From Pythium myriotylum (Eukaryota > Oomycota > Peronosporomycetes > Pythiales > Pythiaceae): a DNA stretch of 64,000 nt. Made by a program: the position numbers and the translations under genes. Below the pieces are notes generated by a model. The model saw only the letters and a program-made list of their open reading frames with translations. It did no database searches and was not told the DNA's origin. The DNA is taken from the NCBI GenBank assembly GCA_023091665.1, contig JALJCQ010000007.1:806001-870000 (forward strand). The letters are read 5' to 3'. This document shows, piece by piece, positions 20,248 to 30,186 of this stretch (positions are counted from its first letter, which is position 1; each line of letters begins with the position of its first letter).

Positions 20248-21596
20248 TCGAAGAGATTCTTCGAGGCTACGTCCACTCGTTCTCGGGCTGGAGTGGGTTT
20301 TTGCCGATGGTCGAATTCGCCATCAACAACTCTATGCATGCGTCTACGACGCATACATCGTTCTACGTGAATGGCCTCCGCCATCCGCGTATTCCAACCC
20401 TTTTGGAGAGTGAGTCTCCTTCAGGGGAGGGAGGGACTCGCTCGAGCGAGCTCCCGGACCGCTCTCGCTCCTCGGAGATCGACGTAATGGTCGATCCTCC
20501 CACCGATGACGCTCCAGTCATCGGTCGCGCTCGTGAGAACGACGACGACGACGACGACGATGAAGCCGACGACGCGCTCGAAGTCGATGATGACGACTTC
20601 GACGGCGACGAGAGCGATGGCGCTCTCGTCGAAGAAGAGATGGACATCCCACCAGCGCGCACGTCGCGCGCTGCTGCCAAGCAAACAGAGTCAGCAGAGG
20701 ACTACTTGCTGAAGCGCCAAGCGGTTGTCCGCTTTGTACAGGACTCGATCGCCCATGCGGTCGATCGACAGAAGATGAACTCAGACAAGAATGGAAGAGG
20801 AAACACTCTTTCATTTAATGAAGGTGACTTAGTGTTGTTATCAACGACTACACTACCTACACATGCAGTTACCAACGTCGGTAGCAACAAGTTGCTACCG
20901 AAGTTCATCGGTCCGTTCCGCGTGCTCCGCCGCATGGGGCACGCGTATACGCTTGAGCTTCCTCGTAGGATGCGGACGCATCCTACGTTCTACGTTGGTC
21001 GCCGTCGTCCGTACCATCAGTACGACGGCGCTTCCGAGCAATCGGAATCCCCGAGCGCTCGAGAGTCCCGAGGAGAAGCTTGTACTCCCGGACAAGCGTG
21101 TTCAACTCCGCTTTAACACGGTCGTGCGAGCCCCGCAGCGTCGCCAGCTGCGCCTCCAGTCGCACTCGCTGCAACCGCTCCTCCGCAAGGTCTGCGCGGA
21201 GTCGCTCCTGCGCAAGCTGGAGCCGAAGATCTTCCGAGTCGTCGCGACGAGCCGAGTACGACTCGTCGCGTTGAAGATACGTCGGCGCGGCCGGTGGATA
21301 ATGTCTTCCCACCGCCGCCGCCCCGACTGGTTGACTCCAGTGGTGCTGAGCGCAGGATCGTTGAGCGCCTGCTGAATCATAGGGATCAGCAGGGCGGTAG
21401 TCAAACGAAGTATCTCGTTCGATGGCGCGGCTATCCGCCATCTGCAGATAGCTGGGAGCCGCGCGAGGCTCTCCTCGAAGATGTTCCGGGTGTCATCGCT
21501 CGGTACGACGAGATCCACCCGCTGCGTAAGGCAGCGAGAAAGCAGCACGCTCCTCGCTCGCGCGGCGGCGCTCGTAGATTTGCTCGAGGCCTGTAA
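20248..21596 (+). pseudogene. pol of element 1, part 3: integrase C-terminus and chromodomain
   Basis: After the frameshift the reading continues NRVIEEILRGYVHSFSG, then an acidic insert rich in Asp (DDDDDDDEADD), then KLLPKFIGPFRVLRRMGHAY typical of gypsy integrase C-termini. A TAA at 21114-21116 interrupts the frame. The same frame then gives a chromodomain: IVERLLNHRD, TKYLVRWRGYPPSADSWEP, then VIARYDE. Chromodomains guide integration into marked chromatin in chromoviruses. Confidence 0.85.
20983..21441 (-). CDS. Antisense coiled-coil ORF within element 1 (152 aa)
   Basis: An ATG-initiated minus-strand frame overlapping the plus-strand integrase/chromodomain region. Residues ~65-125 form a clear Leu/Arg/Glu coiled coil (LRLQLAQERLRADLAEERLQ, LEAQLATLRGSHDRVK). 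The tail ends in a basic KRRRTD segment resembling a nuclear signal. It could be a shadow of the pol frame, but the regular heptads favour real coding, together with the larger antisense ORF just upstream on the same strand. Confidence 0.45.
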   Translation of the reverse strand: MADSRAIERDTSFDYRPADPYDSAGAQRSCAQHHWSQPVGAAAVGRHYPPAAPTYLQRDESYSARRDDSEDLRLQLAQERLRADLAEERLQRVRLEAQLATLRGSHDRVKAELNTLVREYKLLLGTLERSGIPIARKRRRTDGTDDGDQRRT

Positions 21597-22680
21597 TGGC
21601 CTCGAGGAAGTCGGCTGGGATCCGACCTCTCCACCCTTCGCTGAGGTATTCCTCGCGAGTGACGCGATCAGCGTCAGGTGGACAGTGTGGGCAGGCTCCT
21701 CCCCACACGAAACAAGGCAAGCCATTACGGCGCGAGCGCCGGTGGACGCGCATTCGTCCACCAGTTTCGGAGAACCCTTCGAACTTCTCTCGTTGCGACT
21801 TGAGCGCAACGAGCCAGGTCTTCATGCCTCCCTTGACCTTGACGTTGTCAAGGAATTGATTCCACCCTTGGATCAACGCAGGGAGGTCGCGATCAGTCGG
21901 TCTTTCGTTGTGACGATAGAAGCGCCGCTCGAAAAAGCATTCGATTAAAAATCGACGGCGCATTTCGCGGTCGCGATAATGGCGCGCGACGTACGGATCG
22001 TCTTCGAGCCAACCGCAGTCGAAGAGATCGTACGTTCCCAAGGGATCGTGCGCACCACTCCATCGGCTGATGTCGTAAGCCGATGGAAGCCAGGGTGTGA
22101 CTTCTGGCACCGAGGATCTCAAGGCTCGATCCTCGGACTCTTGAGTCGCGTTGGTGATGATCACCTCACGATCGACATGATCGTGAGGGCTGGGATCTTC
22201 CGCGATCTCCCCATCCTCCTTCATCTGCTCGTCCGCCTCACTGTACGGCGCCGAGTAGCTGTTCGCCAACCGCTCGGACGACGAGCAGTCGAGCGCGGCA
22301 CGGTCCTCCGACTTGGCTTCTTCTTCGCCGTCGCTCTCGTCGTAGTCGACGAGCTCCGACAGCGTCGGCAATCGCTCTGCAGGCGCGGCTTTGCGCGCTG
22401 CGACGACCAACGTCGAGCGCATCTCGGCGTCGGCCGACGGGTCTTCAGTCGTCTTGGACGACGGTGGATGACCACCGTCGTTGTTCGCGGTGTCTTCAAG
22501 TGGATCGGTCGAGGTGGCGCCCTCGCCGGCCGTCAAGTTGTCTTCGACCGCTGCGCTGGTGCGCGCAGCGGCATCCTCGCTCATCTGAGCCGCGCTCATG
22601 GCGCGCACTGCCATTGCAGCGCGGTAGTCGGCGGCGCTGATGGTCTTCTTCGCGTCCATTCTCCGAATGGACCGCGACAT
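21493..22680 (-). CDS. Antisense ORF between pol and 3' LTR of element 1 (395 aa)
   Basis: It starts at ATG 22680 (MSRSIRRMDAKK). The N-terminal half is acidic and disordered (LSELVDYDESDGEEEAKSED). The C-terminal half looks folded: SAYDISRWSGAHDPLGTYDL, ARHYRDREMRRRFLIECFFE, GMKTWLVALKSQREKFEGF, and a CPHC pair. The plus-strand frames opposite it have no retroelement motifs beyond the chromodomain overlap at 21493-21596. Antisense genes between pol and the 3' LTR are known from some plant Ty3/gypsy elements such as Grande and RIRE2. Its function is unknown. Confidence 0.65.
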   Translation of the reverse strand: MSRSIRRMDAKKTISAADYRAAMAVRAMSAAQMSEDAAARTSAAVEDNLTAGEGATSTDPLEDTANNDGGHPPSSKTTEDPSADAEMRSTLVVAARKAAPAERLPTLSELVDYDESDGEEEAKSEDRAALDCSSSERLANSYSAPYSEADEQMKEDGEIAEDPSPHDHVDREVIITNATQESEDRALRSSVPEVTPWLPSAYDISRWSGAHDPLGTYDLFDCGWLEDDPYVARHYRDREMRRRFLIECFFERRFYRHNERPTDRDLPALIQGWNQFLDNVKVKGGMKTWLVALKSQREKFEGFSETGGRMRVHRRSRRNGLPCFVWGGACPHCPPDADRVTREEYLSEGWRGRIPADFLEAITGLEQIYERRRASEERAAFSLPYAAGGSRRTER

Positions 22681-22801
22681 TGAAGGCGTTGATCGGTGAC
22701 GATCAACGCCGCGGCTCGCGACTCGCCGTTGGACCAACTGACCAACAAGTGCTCCCTGTCGCAAGTCGTTCAATGCGACTTTCGTCTTGAGGGGAGGGTG
22801 A

Positions 22802-23093
22802 TGTAACGGGGTGTGCCCGTTACATGGTACGAACCTATGTCAATGGTGTCCGATAGGAACATCGTGAACCCATCTGGTTGCGATGTTTCCTGATTGGATA
22901 ATATCCTACGATATTATCCCGATTCCCACCAATCACACTAGGGTCTTGTGATTGAGTGGATGGCAGAAATCCGAGGGCGGATCTGCGAGGTTTTATATAC
23001 AAAGAGTAGGTTTTTCTAGGTTTCCTAATCCATAAATTCAGTTTCCCAATTGCCTGATCCAACACAAGTCTCTGTGTTGCGCGCTTCCTACAC
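22802..23093 (+). repeat. 3' LTR of element 1, left part
   Basis: It starts TGTAACGGGG after the purine tract and runs to CTTCCTACAC, where the DNA transposon inserted. It contains the ~60-bp segment missing from the 5' LTR. Confidence 0.9.
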
Positions 23094-23210
23094 GGCGAAT
23101 TCAGAATGGCGGAGCCTGGCGGCTCCGCCCGCTCCGATAACCTACCCCTTATCTCCGCTGTCCCGCTAAATTCCGAATCGCACTAAGTTCGAATTTGAAT
23201 ATGCAAATTT

Positions 23211-26200
23211 ATGTATGTTTGTGACTCTTCGGGTGCAACACGCTATGCACAACGCAACACATCTCGTGTGAGGATGAACCAGGACGAGTGCCGCCAGCGC
23301 CTTCAGCACGCTCTCCATGTTCGCGAGTTTCCTGCGTCGCTCAGCTACCCCGAGAACGTAACGAGCACCACAAACTCAAAACTGCTCACTCTACCTGTTT
23401 ATGTGTGGGTTCCAGAATGTGTAAGCGCGGCGCGAAAGTGTCCGAAGCCGAGCTGTGTTTGCACACCTCAAATCAAAGGTTATATACGACGTGAAGTTGA
23501 GGACCTGGAACATCGAACGCTTTTACTCTACTGCAAGTATCGATGCAAATCATCAGGAGCGATATTCACTACCATTTGTGGCGATTTCCTGAAGGCACAG
23601 CCACCTGAAACTCAAATGCGGCTTCCCTACGTTCTAACCCACAAGTCTGGCGTGTCCAGACAATTGATGATGACAATTCACGGTGGGATAACTTCTAGTA
23701 GAGGTCTAAGGTCCACATTGGATGGTATTGTTCGCTTGCGCCAAACCCGCTTCCTATGGCTACGCTCGCTTTTTGGAGAACGAGTGCGCCAAGCCCGCGA
23801 AGATAACCTAAAATTAATAGCGCCGATGCCCCCATCGCTTGAGCAGTACATGGTGTTGCATCGAATGAGCGACCAGGATACGCTCAGCCAAATGTGGTTG
23901 GCGTGGAGCAAAGTTTATAGCGACCTAAGTGAGATGGTGATGGATGATGCAGAGATAAAGAGAGTCATTCGCATTGATCATTCGAGGAAGTTTACAAGTC
24001 GTCTAAAGCAATGCAGCGGCGAGGGACAAAAGGACGGCGTCGGTAATTTCCAGTTGCTTCTCCTTGTTCAAAATGAATGCGGACAAATTATTGCGCGGGC
24101 GCTAACATCATCTGAGAACGGCACTGAAACTGAAGCGGTTCTAGCAAAAAAAGTGCTTCTGCGATTGAAAAGTGCATCTGACGAACTTTATCTAGTCGCC
24201 GACAATGCGTCGGTAGTTAAAGGTTTTGTTGACCGCGTTTTCGGTGGGAAGGTGAAGGTCAAACAAGACCCATTTCATGTTATTCAACGGTTTACGGACA
24301 AAATGCGTCGCGGGGCAGAGCGTAGTCGCGTCGCGAGGGAACTTTCCGCTGCTCTTTATGACAGCCAGCGCCAACTCCGTGATGCGTCAACAATGGGCAC
24401 GTTGCTACAAGCCGCAGCCGACAGTGCCAGGAGCGGCGACTTGTCATGCCCACGCACGGAGTGGGAGGGTACGCTTGCGAGTAACTTGCGCCAGATCGAG
24501 CGCGGGGATCTCTCTATATCAGAGAATGTGTACACCGAGAACGGCCGCTCATCGAAGATTGTGTCGACCAGTCAGCTAGAGAGTGTTCACAGCAAACTGA
24601 AAAAAGTGCTGTCTCGTCCTGTTAGTCTTGGGGTGGGCCTCCGTATTCTCGATATTTTCATTCTCGAGGTGAGTACCGCGAGCCGATGCTAGATAATATT
24701 GTGAGAGGACTAATGGCATGTAATCCGTAGCACAACCTAAAGACGGGTGGTATGTGGGGTCGAAACCCAGTTATTGGCCAATGTGATTTCGTAGAACTCT
24801 GCCGGTCAGCTCTGCTTTGCCATGGAAATGTTCCGGATTCACCTGTCTACGAGTACGCTCTGCGTGTGCTTTCTCGCCCGGTTGCGAGTCCGCAGTATCG
24901 CCTCACAAGGGCGTATGATTTTCCATTCCGTCGGTGGATCAGTATCTATAACGCCGCAAAGCCCAGTGCTAGTGCGGTCAATGCAAATAGTGCTGGGCAC
25001 TCAAAGTATGGCATCCAGGAGCTTTTGTCGCGTTCAAGTGCACGTGTTTTGATTAAGGACGTGCGGCGCACAGATCTATGTGCGTCGCTTAATATTCTTA
25101 CGAGTGAGATGGAGAGCAACAGTTCCTTTACAGCCAGTGAGTTCGAGCTGCTCAGGCAAATCCGGCGGGATATGCTAAGGTTTAGTCCCGAGATCCACGA
25201 CAAAGAAATTAACTGGACAAGCTGCCCAGTTGCGACCACAGTATTATGTAATGTCGCCGTCGCCGCGAACGAAAACCCAAAGCTATTGGTCTCTAGACGG
25301 GGATACAGCATTATATTGAAACAAATTCAGGCTGTTGATGCGTCGATTAAAACGTGCAACAGTGGCAAGAAGAAATTGATGCACCATTCACTATTCAGTT
25401 TCACAAAACCGCGGATTGTTGATGATGAACAAAGCGCACACGAGCATGCGATACAATCTGATCTCTTCAAGGCATTGAAATCGACACACGGTATCACCTC
25501 CCGCAAACGTGTCTTCGTTAAGTTGTACTGGCTCGCGGCATGCATGTCCGAGTTCGTAGAGGGCAAATCACCCTCCGTTTTACTCACACGGTGGAATTCT
25601 ATGACTACCACCGCTCGACGACACAATGAAAAGCAACTCAGTAAAGCCAGTTCCACCGAGGCTGAGAAGGGGACAACACTCGAGAAACTCTCGGATGAAG
25701 TTCACACAGTTGCAGATCTCGGGGTGTCTCGGGGCGACGACGGTGTCGCTTTGTCAGACACCGTTCTACCGACTAGCGCCGGTTGTGATGCTATTATCCA
25801 ACCTCATAATTCTCAAAATCCCCCAATATCATTAGGACCAACAAATGTATCCGTCAATGATACTATTCAGCAGCAGAAGCAGCCGCAGCAAACGCTGCGG
25901 ACGACCCGAACATTGATCGCAAAAGACCACATGGACATACTGTTGAAGGCATCGGCAGAGCAAAGCGGACTTACAGATAAATGGGATCACATTCATCAAT
26001 TATTATATTCGCTAGATCCGACTTGCAGCCTCAGTGTCAACTCTGTTCGGTGCCGAGTTACACGGGTCGAGCGGAAACGTGATGAGATGGCAAAAAAGAC
26101 CGCAAACCCTGCTGCGGTAGAAGCGACGCCTGCGACAGATCCGACGCCTTCGAGTAAGCGGCGCAGAACGGCGTGTGACAGCTGTCGCAGACTTCACAAA

Positions 26201-26287
26201 GTCTGCGGCCCAGGGAGCTCGAACGCGTCGTGCGAACACCGCGGGACACAATCGGGATCACAATCGATTCGAACCTTCTTCGCATAA
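23211..26287 (+). CDS. DDE transposase, KDZ/Zisupton-like (1004 aa, 2 exons)
   Basis: Coding is 23211-24668 joined to 24731-26287. An N-terminal Cys pair region (CPKPSCVC) is followed by a block with YCKYRCKSSGAIF, LPYVLTHKSGVSRQL and IVRLRQTRFLWLRSLF. RNase H-fold catalytic candidates are Asp256 in VIRIDHSRKF, Asp331 in YLVADNASVVKGF followed by QDPFHVIQRF, and Glu457 in STSQLESVHSKLKK. Splicing CTCGAG|GTGAGT to CCGTAG|CAC gives ILDIFILE|HNLKTGGMWGRN. The C-terminus has a Cys-rich ACDSCRRLHKVCG segment like a zinc cluster. The coding region is intact, so the copy may be recent. KDZ assignment is tentative; a MULE- or hAT-related enzyme is the alternative. Confidence 0.75.
24669..24730 (+). 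other. Intron of the transposase gene (62 bp)
   Basis: The donor GTGAGT follows CTCGAG and the acceptor is CCGTAG. Phase 0; removal joins two long open frames in register. Confidence 0.85.
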
Positions 26288-26880
26288 ATACTGCACATCA
26301 GATTAACTTTATGTGTGACGAAAATGAGAGAACTCGTTTAGTTTATTATAGTCAGTATGCTCGAGAACTCCACAAGTGCAAATCCTACTCACCAAAACTG
26401 TTAGCTTTGCAATGCTTCATCCTCTCGTCACATATCACAGTTGACGCAGAGAGTGCGGGGCGGGGGGCAAGGTCACTCTGCCAACGGAGGTAGAGCACCT
26501 CGAAGGATGCGCGGAGCAAACCTTGACGCGCACGTTCACGGTCGAACGCCACTGCCACGTCCGCCGCTCCCGCGTTCGTGCGGCAAATCCGACGTCTCTG
26601 CTGCTGCATCGCACACAGGGTGAGAACGAGTTGGTCTGTTCCAGTTAGCCTGGAGAAGGATGCCGACCGCGTTGCAGCAGGGCCAACCCATTCTTCCCTT
26701 TGGAGTTGGTCCAAGTTTTGAAACAGAAATGGAGACCCGAGGAGCAAAGGGGGAGAGACCTCTATGATTGAATAATATTCTGGTGCAAACGACGACACAG
26801 GTTTTTGATTATGCCTGCTCGAATCTGCTCGAAGTTGCTCGTGACTGGTCGACGACAAGCTCCAGTATTCTGAAGAGCCC

Positions 26881-26931
26881 TCCTACACTGCCCCACAGTG
26901 TACGTGACGTAACGAGGCCAGCCTCGTTACA
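26881..26931 (+). repeat. 3' LTR of element 1, right part
   Basis: It starts with the duplicated TCCTACAC and continues to GCCTCGTTACA, matching the end of the 5' LTR. Confidence 0.9.
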
Positions 26932-27013
26932 AGAAATGGTGGCGGTTGGACCAACAACCGGGTTGATTCACAAGCTCACATATCATCAGATTGAGTGGGC
27001 AGTGACTCTTCCA

Positions 27014-28384
27014 CGCCGCTTTCTCTGCAGTGATTGGAGGTGATATGTCCAACGTAGACTACTCCAAGCCAAGTAGCCATGGTCAATGTGTGATGAAGCC
27101 GCTGGTCAAAATCCCTCCGGGGATGTCGGTTAAGACCGCCTACATCGGGACCGCGGTTCGGCCCGAAGGCTCTGGGCGGAATGATGGTAGGGAGTGATGG
27201 TCACTCCCAGGACCCTCCGGGGGGCGAACACCCCGGGGTGAAGGTACTCGGCTGTGACCTTTCAGGTGTAGCCGGGTTGGGTTCAGACCCGTTTGTATGT
27301 TTACGTATTAGGCCTGTAGAGGTAGTTTATTAGACAGTTGAATCAGAGCGACTGATTCGAGGGGTTGCCCCTAGGATCTATTATGGATTACAGGGAGCCG
27401 ACCCCGGGAAGGGTCGCGCTCAAAGGTCGCCCAAGGGGGATCCCTTGGAGAAAGCGACCGCCGCTAGTATCTAGAAAGAATATCTAATAAGACTCTCCAT
27501 TTTGCCTCGATCTGCACGAGCACCTTTCCTGCCAGTGTCGGCTCATCCAACTATACCATCGCAGTGACCCGGGGTACTGGGTAGCGATCGGCGACTTATC
27601 AAGGTAACCGATTAGCGTAGCTGCGTGTGGTGTATTTGTGTGTGTCGGGTTCCTGGGGGCGAGACACTTAGACCGAGTGTCAAAGTGTTGTAGCACCCTT
27701 TCCCCTGAAGTATTTACCTGGGATTGGCTCACGCCAGATCCTTGGTATTCCATATTTGCATATTCCCGGTATTGCGATTAGAGGACTTTTCCCTGGTTGG
27801 AACTGCTCCTAGAAAGCGTACCAAAAGACTGTCACTAGTGCTTTACCGTTATCGGTCGGTTCGCCTAGAGACACCCCCGGGAAATTTCTGCCCCGGGGTA
27901 CAGCCTGAAACCCTCTGTCTCCGTACATTGGGGAATAAGTTATCTGATTGCCTGAGTGTGTACTATTATTAGTTACTACTCACTACGCCTGTGTGATTTC
28001 TTCGCACGAACCCTTGCTCGGCGCATCCGATACGTAGCTTCGAAGAGCTGCTTAAGGATACACAACGTGAGGGAGGGTGGTGTATTAATTCTATTGATTC
28101 ACTATCACCCTAGGCTCCGCAAACTGGCCACCCACTTCATCACAAATGGGTTCGCCACAAGTGGTATCAGTGGATAAGGTCGTGGTCTCCAAGCTCGAAC
28201 CTCGTTGGACAATTCGCAAAATTCGACACCCACTTACTGCAATATTTGGTGCAAAATGGGTGTTGTTGACGACAAAGTCGCCAGAGCGGATGTGTTCCCA
28301 TTCGCAGACACAACCGTCAACATTGGCGTTGTACTGACGAAGTGACGACGTCTCGAAGTGAGTCATTATGACCTTTGTAGATAC
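27014..28384. repeat. Dispersed degenerate repeat, copy 2, split by a solo LTR
   Basis: The left part (27014-27088) matches 11006-11080, and the right part (28145-28384) matches the remainder of copy 1. Removing 27089-28144 and one AATG restores the uninterrupted order of copy 1. Confidence 0.8.
27089..28144. mobile_element. Solo LTR (1056 bp) with 4-bp target duplication AATG
   Basis: It begins TGTGATGAAG and ends with the exact inverse CTTCATCACA, flanked by AATG on both sides (27085-27088 and 28145-28148). It has TG...CA ends, no long coding frame, and a GC-rich body with short palindromes near 27390-27450. This fits one LTR left after recombination between two. The inner element at 31110 has near-identical end sequences (TGTGGTGAAG/CTTCACCACA) and also a 4-bp duplication, so the two may be related families. 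Confidence 0.82.
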
Positions 28385-29415
28385 AGATTCGGACGAAATG
28401 TTATCACACCGAGGTTTTGAGGTTGAAATATTTGCGCCCCCGTAGCGAGCCGGACAAAAAGGTATGACATGAATTTATACTGGCAGTGCTCCGTAAGGAG
28501 TACTAGAAGCTACCTGCCGATTATTCCTTTCCCAGATTTTTTATCATAATTCGCGTCTCAAACCTTTTACAAAATGTATGTGTCAACCAATAAACCTGGT
28601 GTTGTTCTTAGGATAAATTGATCTTCAAGAGGTAAAATATTCGATCTCAGAGTATAATTATACGATTCATAGAGGTAGGTCACTATATATTTTTGTATGG
28701 AACGATACGGTACTATGATTAGTTTCAAGAGAGATTTGAGATAAAAAAATTTCGGGATATTAGGTTATGAAGTTAAAATTTGGCGGCAGCAGGTCAAGTT
28801 TGGTCGTTGTTTTGCTCATTTGCACACACAAAGCTGGCACAACTGCACTATCGCCGTGAGAATAAGACGTTGCTACGACAAAGTGATTGTACAACGTATG
28901 AGGTAGACATACAACAAACCAAAACTGCTTCTGCAAGGCCCGGATGAAGGAAACGTAACGCTTCGTCATTGATATAGCAGTTCTACGACTTGAACCTGCT
29001 CTCTGTTTGGTCCTCACTACAGGGAGTGCACAGCTATAATGCAGAGTAGCCTCATAGAGGTGGGCTATGCGTGGAGAGAGGCGAAACGTTCGCTCGAGGT
29101 ACGTGGCAAGACGCGTGGGAAACGCGATCTCACGCTGGAACGATGAATCGTGACTTGTGGATGCGATGTATAACCCCCCTTTGGTGCCATACGAGTGGTG
29201 GGTATCTACTTCCGGGGATGGCGTGAAAGTCGAGCCTTGGCCGCCAACTGGAGTACTGCACGACGTACAATGTAAAACTCCCCTTGAGTAAGGCGAGCGG
29301 CGGGTACGACGTGCAGCACTCCAAAGGCAGCTTGTTCTTGGGTGGCGTGAGATGGATCCGTGGAAATGCAAAGTGAGCTTCCGACCAAGCTTTCCTGTTG
29401 GAAGCATCCCAAAGC

Positions 29416-29483
29416 GAGAGAGGCAGTTGAGTGATAGGAGAGATGCAGTTGAGTGACAGTAGAGAGATGCAGTTGAGTGATAT
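29416..29483. repeat. Minisatellite, three ~22-bp units
   Basis: The unit is GAGAGATGCAGTTGAGTGA with short variable spacers, repeated three times; the first unit is slightly different. Confidence 0.8.
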
Positions 29484-29488
29484 TGATC

Positions 29489-29662
29489 ACTTCTGATGGA
29501 GGACAGTCGAATATGACCAGGCTATCACTCGCCACTTGGCGGTCCGTGAGTAAATAGAACGTAGTAGCAGCAACGTTTTCTGCATCTTTCTCTATCACTC
29601 ATGAACGATTTCTGATGGAGAACAGTCGAATACGATCAAGCTGTCACTCGTCACTTGGCGGT
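29489..29662. repeat. Tandem duplication (~120 bp): empty-site copy plus the left half of the occupied copy
   Basis: Copy A (from ~29489) reads TCTGATGGAGGACAGTCGAA ... CACTTGGCGGTCCGTGAGT without interruption. Copy B (from ~29609) reads the same up to TTGGCGGT at 29662 and resumes at 41778 with GCGGTCCGTGAGTGAATAGA. Copy A is therefore the pre-insertion site of retrotransposon 2. Confidence 0.88.
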
Positions 29663-30000
29663 TGTGGCGTGTAGCAAATTGCGAAGTGAGATTGCTTACA
29701 CTTTCGTTCCTAGCCTTGGTTTTTCCTCATGCAGTTTTCCTCATGCAGTTTTCCTATGCAGTTTTCCTATGCAGTTTCCTATGTAGTCCCCCAGTGGTTC
29801 CTCCTGCAGTCCCTCATGCAGTCGCCCACGCCGCTTGGCCCGGTCTGGACCCAACAGGAGTCCTCCGGCGCCAAGCGCATGCCAGCACACGCGTGGCACG
29901 CGCCACTGGCGATCGCTGGCATCCTCCGGCACCAAGCACGTGCCTGTGGCTAGTTGGTGGTGGTGGCGTCTGGCTCCGAGTGGGCGGCCCACTCGCCACA
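29663..30000 (-). repeat. 3' LTR of retrotransposon 2 (338 bp)
   Basis: TGTGGCG...CGCCACA. It contains a short tandem array of the unit TTTTCCTCATGCAG or TTTTCCTATGCAG; this copy has one unit more than the partner LTR. The adjoining internal sequence on the minus strand, CTTGGGGGCAG, is a candidate polypurine tract. Confidence 0.92.
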
Positions 30001-30186
30001 CTGCCCCCAAGACGTCACACCGCCGGACTAGAATCAAATATTCATGCAACATTTGTCTTCATGCAACCTTCATTCAACATGCAACCTTCGTGCAACACCT
30101 CGACCCCCGTCTCAAATGTAGCCATATCAGCACGGCAACTGGTGCAAGTTGTACCCATTTGAGAACTTTGTGCTGTTTTGTGGCCC

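Larger units (their letters stand above)
23094..26880 (+). mobile_element. DNA transposon (3787 bp) with 8-bp target duplication in the 3' LTR of element 1
   Basis: Flanked by the direct repeat TCCTACAC (23086-23093 and 26881-26888); removing one copy rebuilds the LTR sequence seen in the 5' LTR. Imperfect terminal inverted repeats share GG, TTCAGAAT and GGAGC (GGCGAATTCAGAATGGCGGAGC on the left, GGGCTCTTCAGAATACTGGA on the right when reverse-complemented). It encodes one large DDE-type transposase. An 8-bp duplication fits KDZ/Zisupton or hAT-type elements, and the protein favours the former. Confidence 0.88.
14582..26931 (+). mobile_element. LTR retrotransposon 1 (Ty3/gypsy, chromodomain-bearing), split by a DNA transposon
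   Basis: Bounded by TGTAACG...CGTTACA LTRs, 275 bp at the 5' end. The 3' LTR starts at 22802 after a purine-rich tract (GAGGGGAGGGTGA). It contains gag, a pol with the Ty3/gypsy order PR-RT-RH-IN plus chromodomain, and antisense ORFs before the 3' LTR. The 3' LTR is split by the insertion 23094-26880. The 5' LTR lacks about 60 bp present in the 3' LTR, and gag and pol carry several stops and frameshifts, so this is an old, inactive copy. I see no target-site duplication at the outer flanks. Confidence 0.9.
28385..29662. other. Repeat-rich intergenic stretch, 1278 bp
   Basis: AT-rich at first. A 215-codon minus-strand frame (28760-29407) lacks any recognisable pattern and I do not call it. 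The right part contains a minisatellite and a ~120-bp tandem duplication whose second copy was hit by retrotransposon 2. Confidence 0.5.

Noticed and set aside
21979..22683. Plus-strand open frame of 234 codons opposite the antisense ORF of element 1
   Set aside because: Arg-rich and irregular, while the minus-strand frame has acidic, aromatic and helical segments of a real protein.
28760..29407. 215-codon minus-strand frame
   Set aside because: No domain-like pattern, random-looking composition, and it lies in AT-rich repeat sequence.
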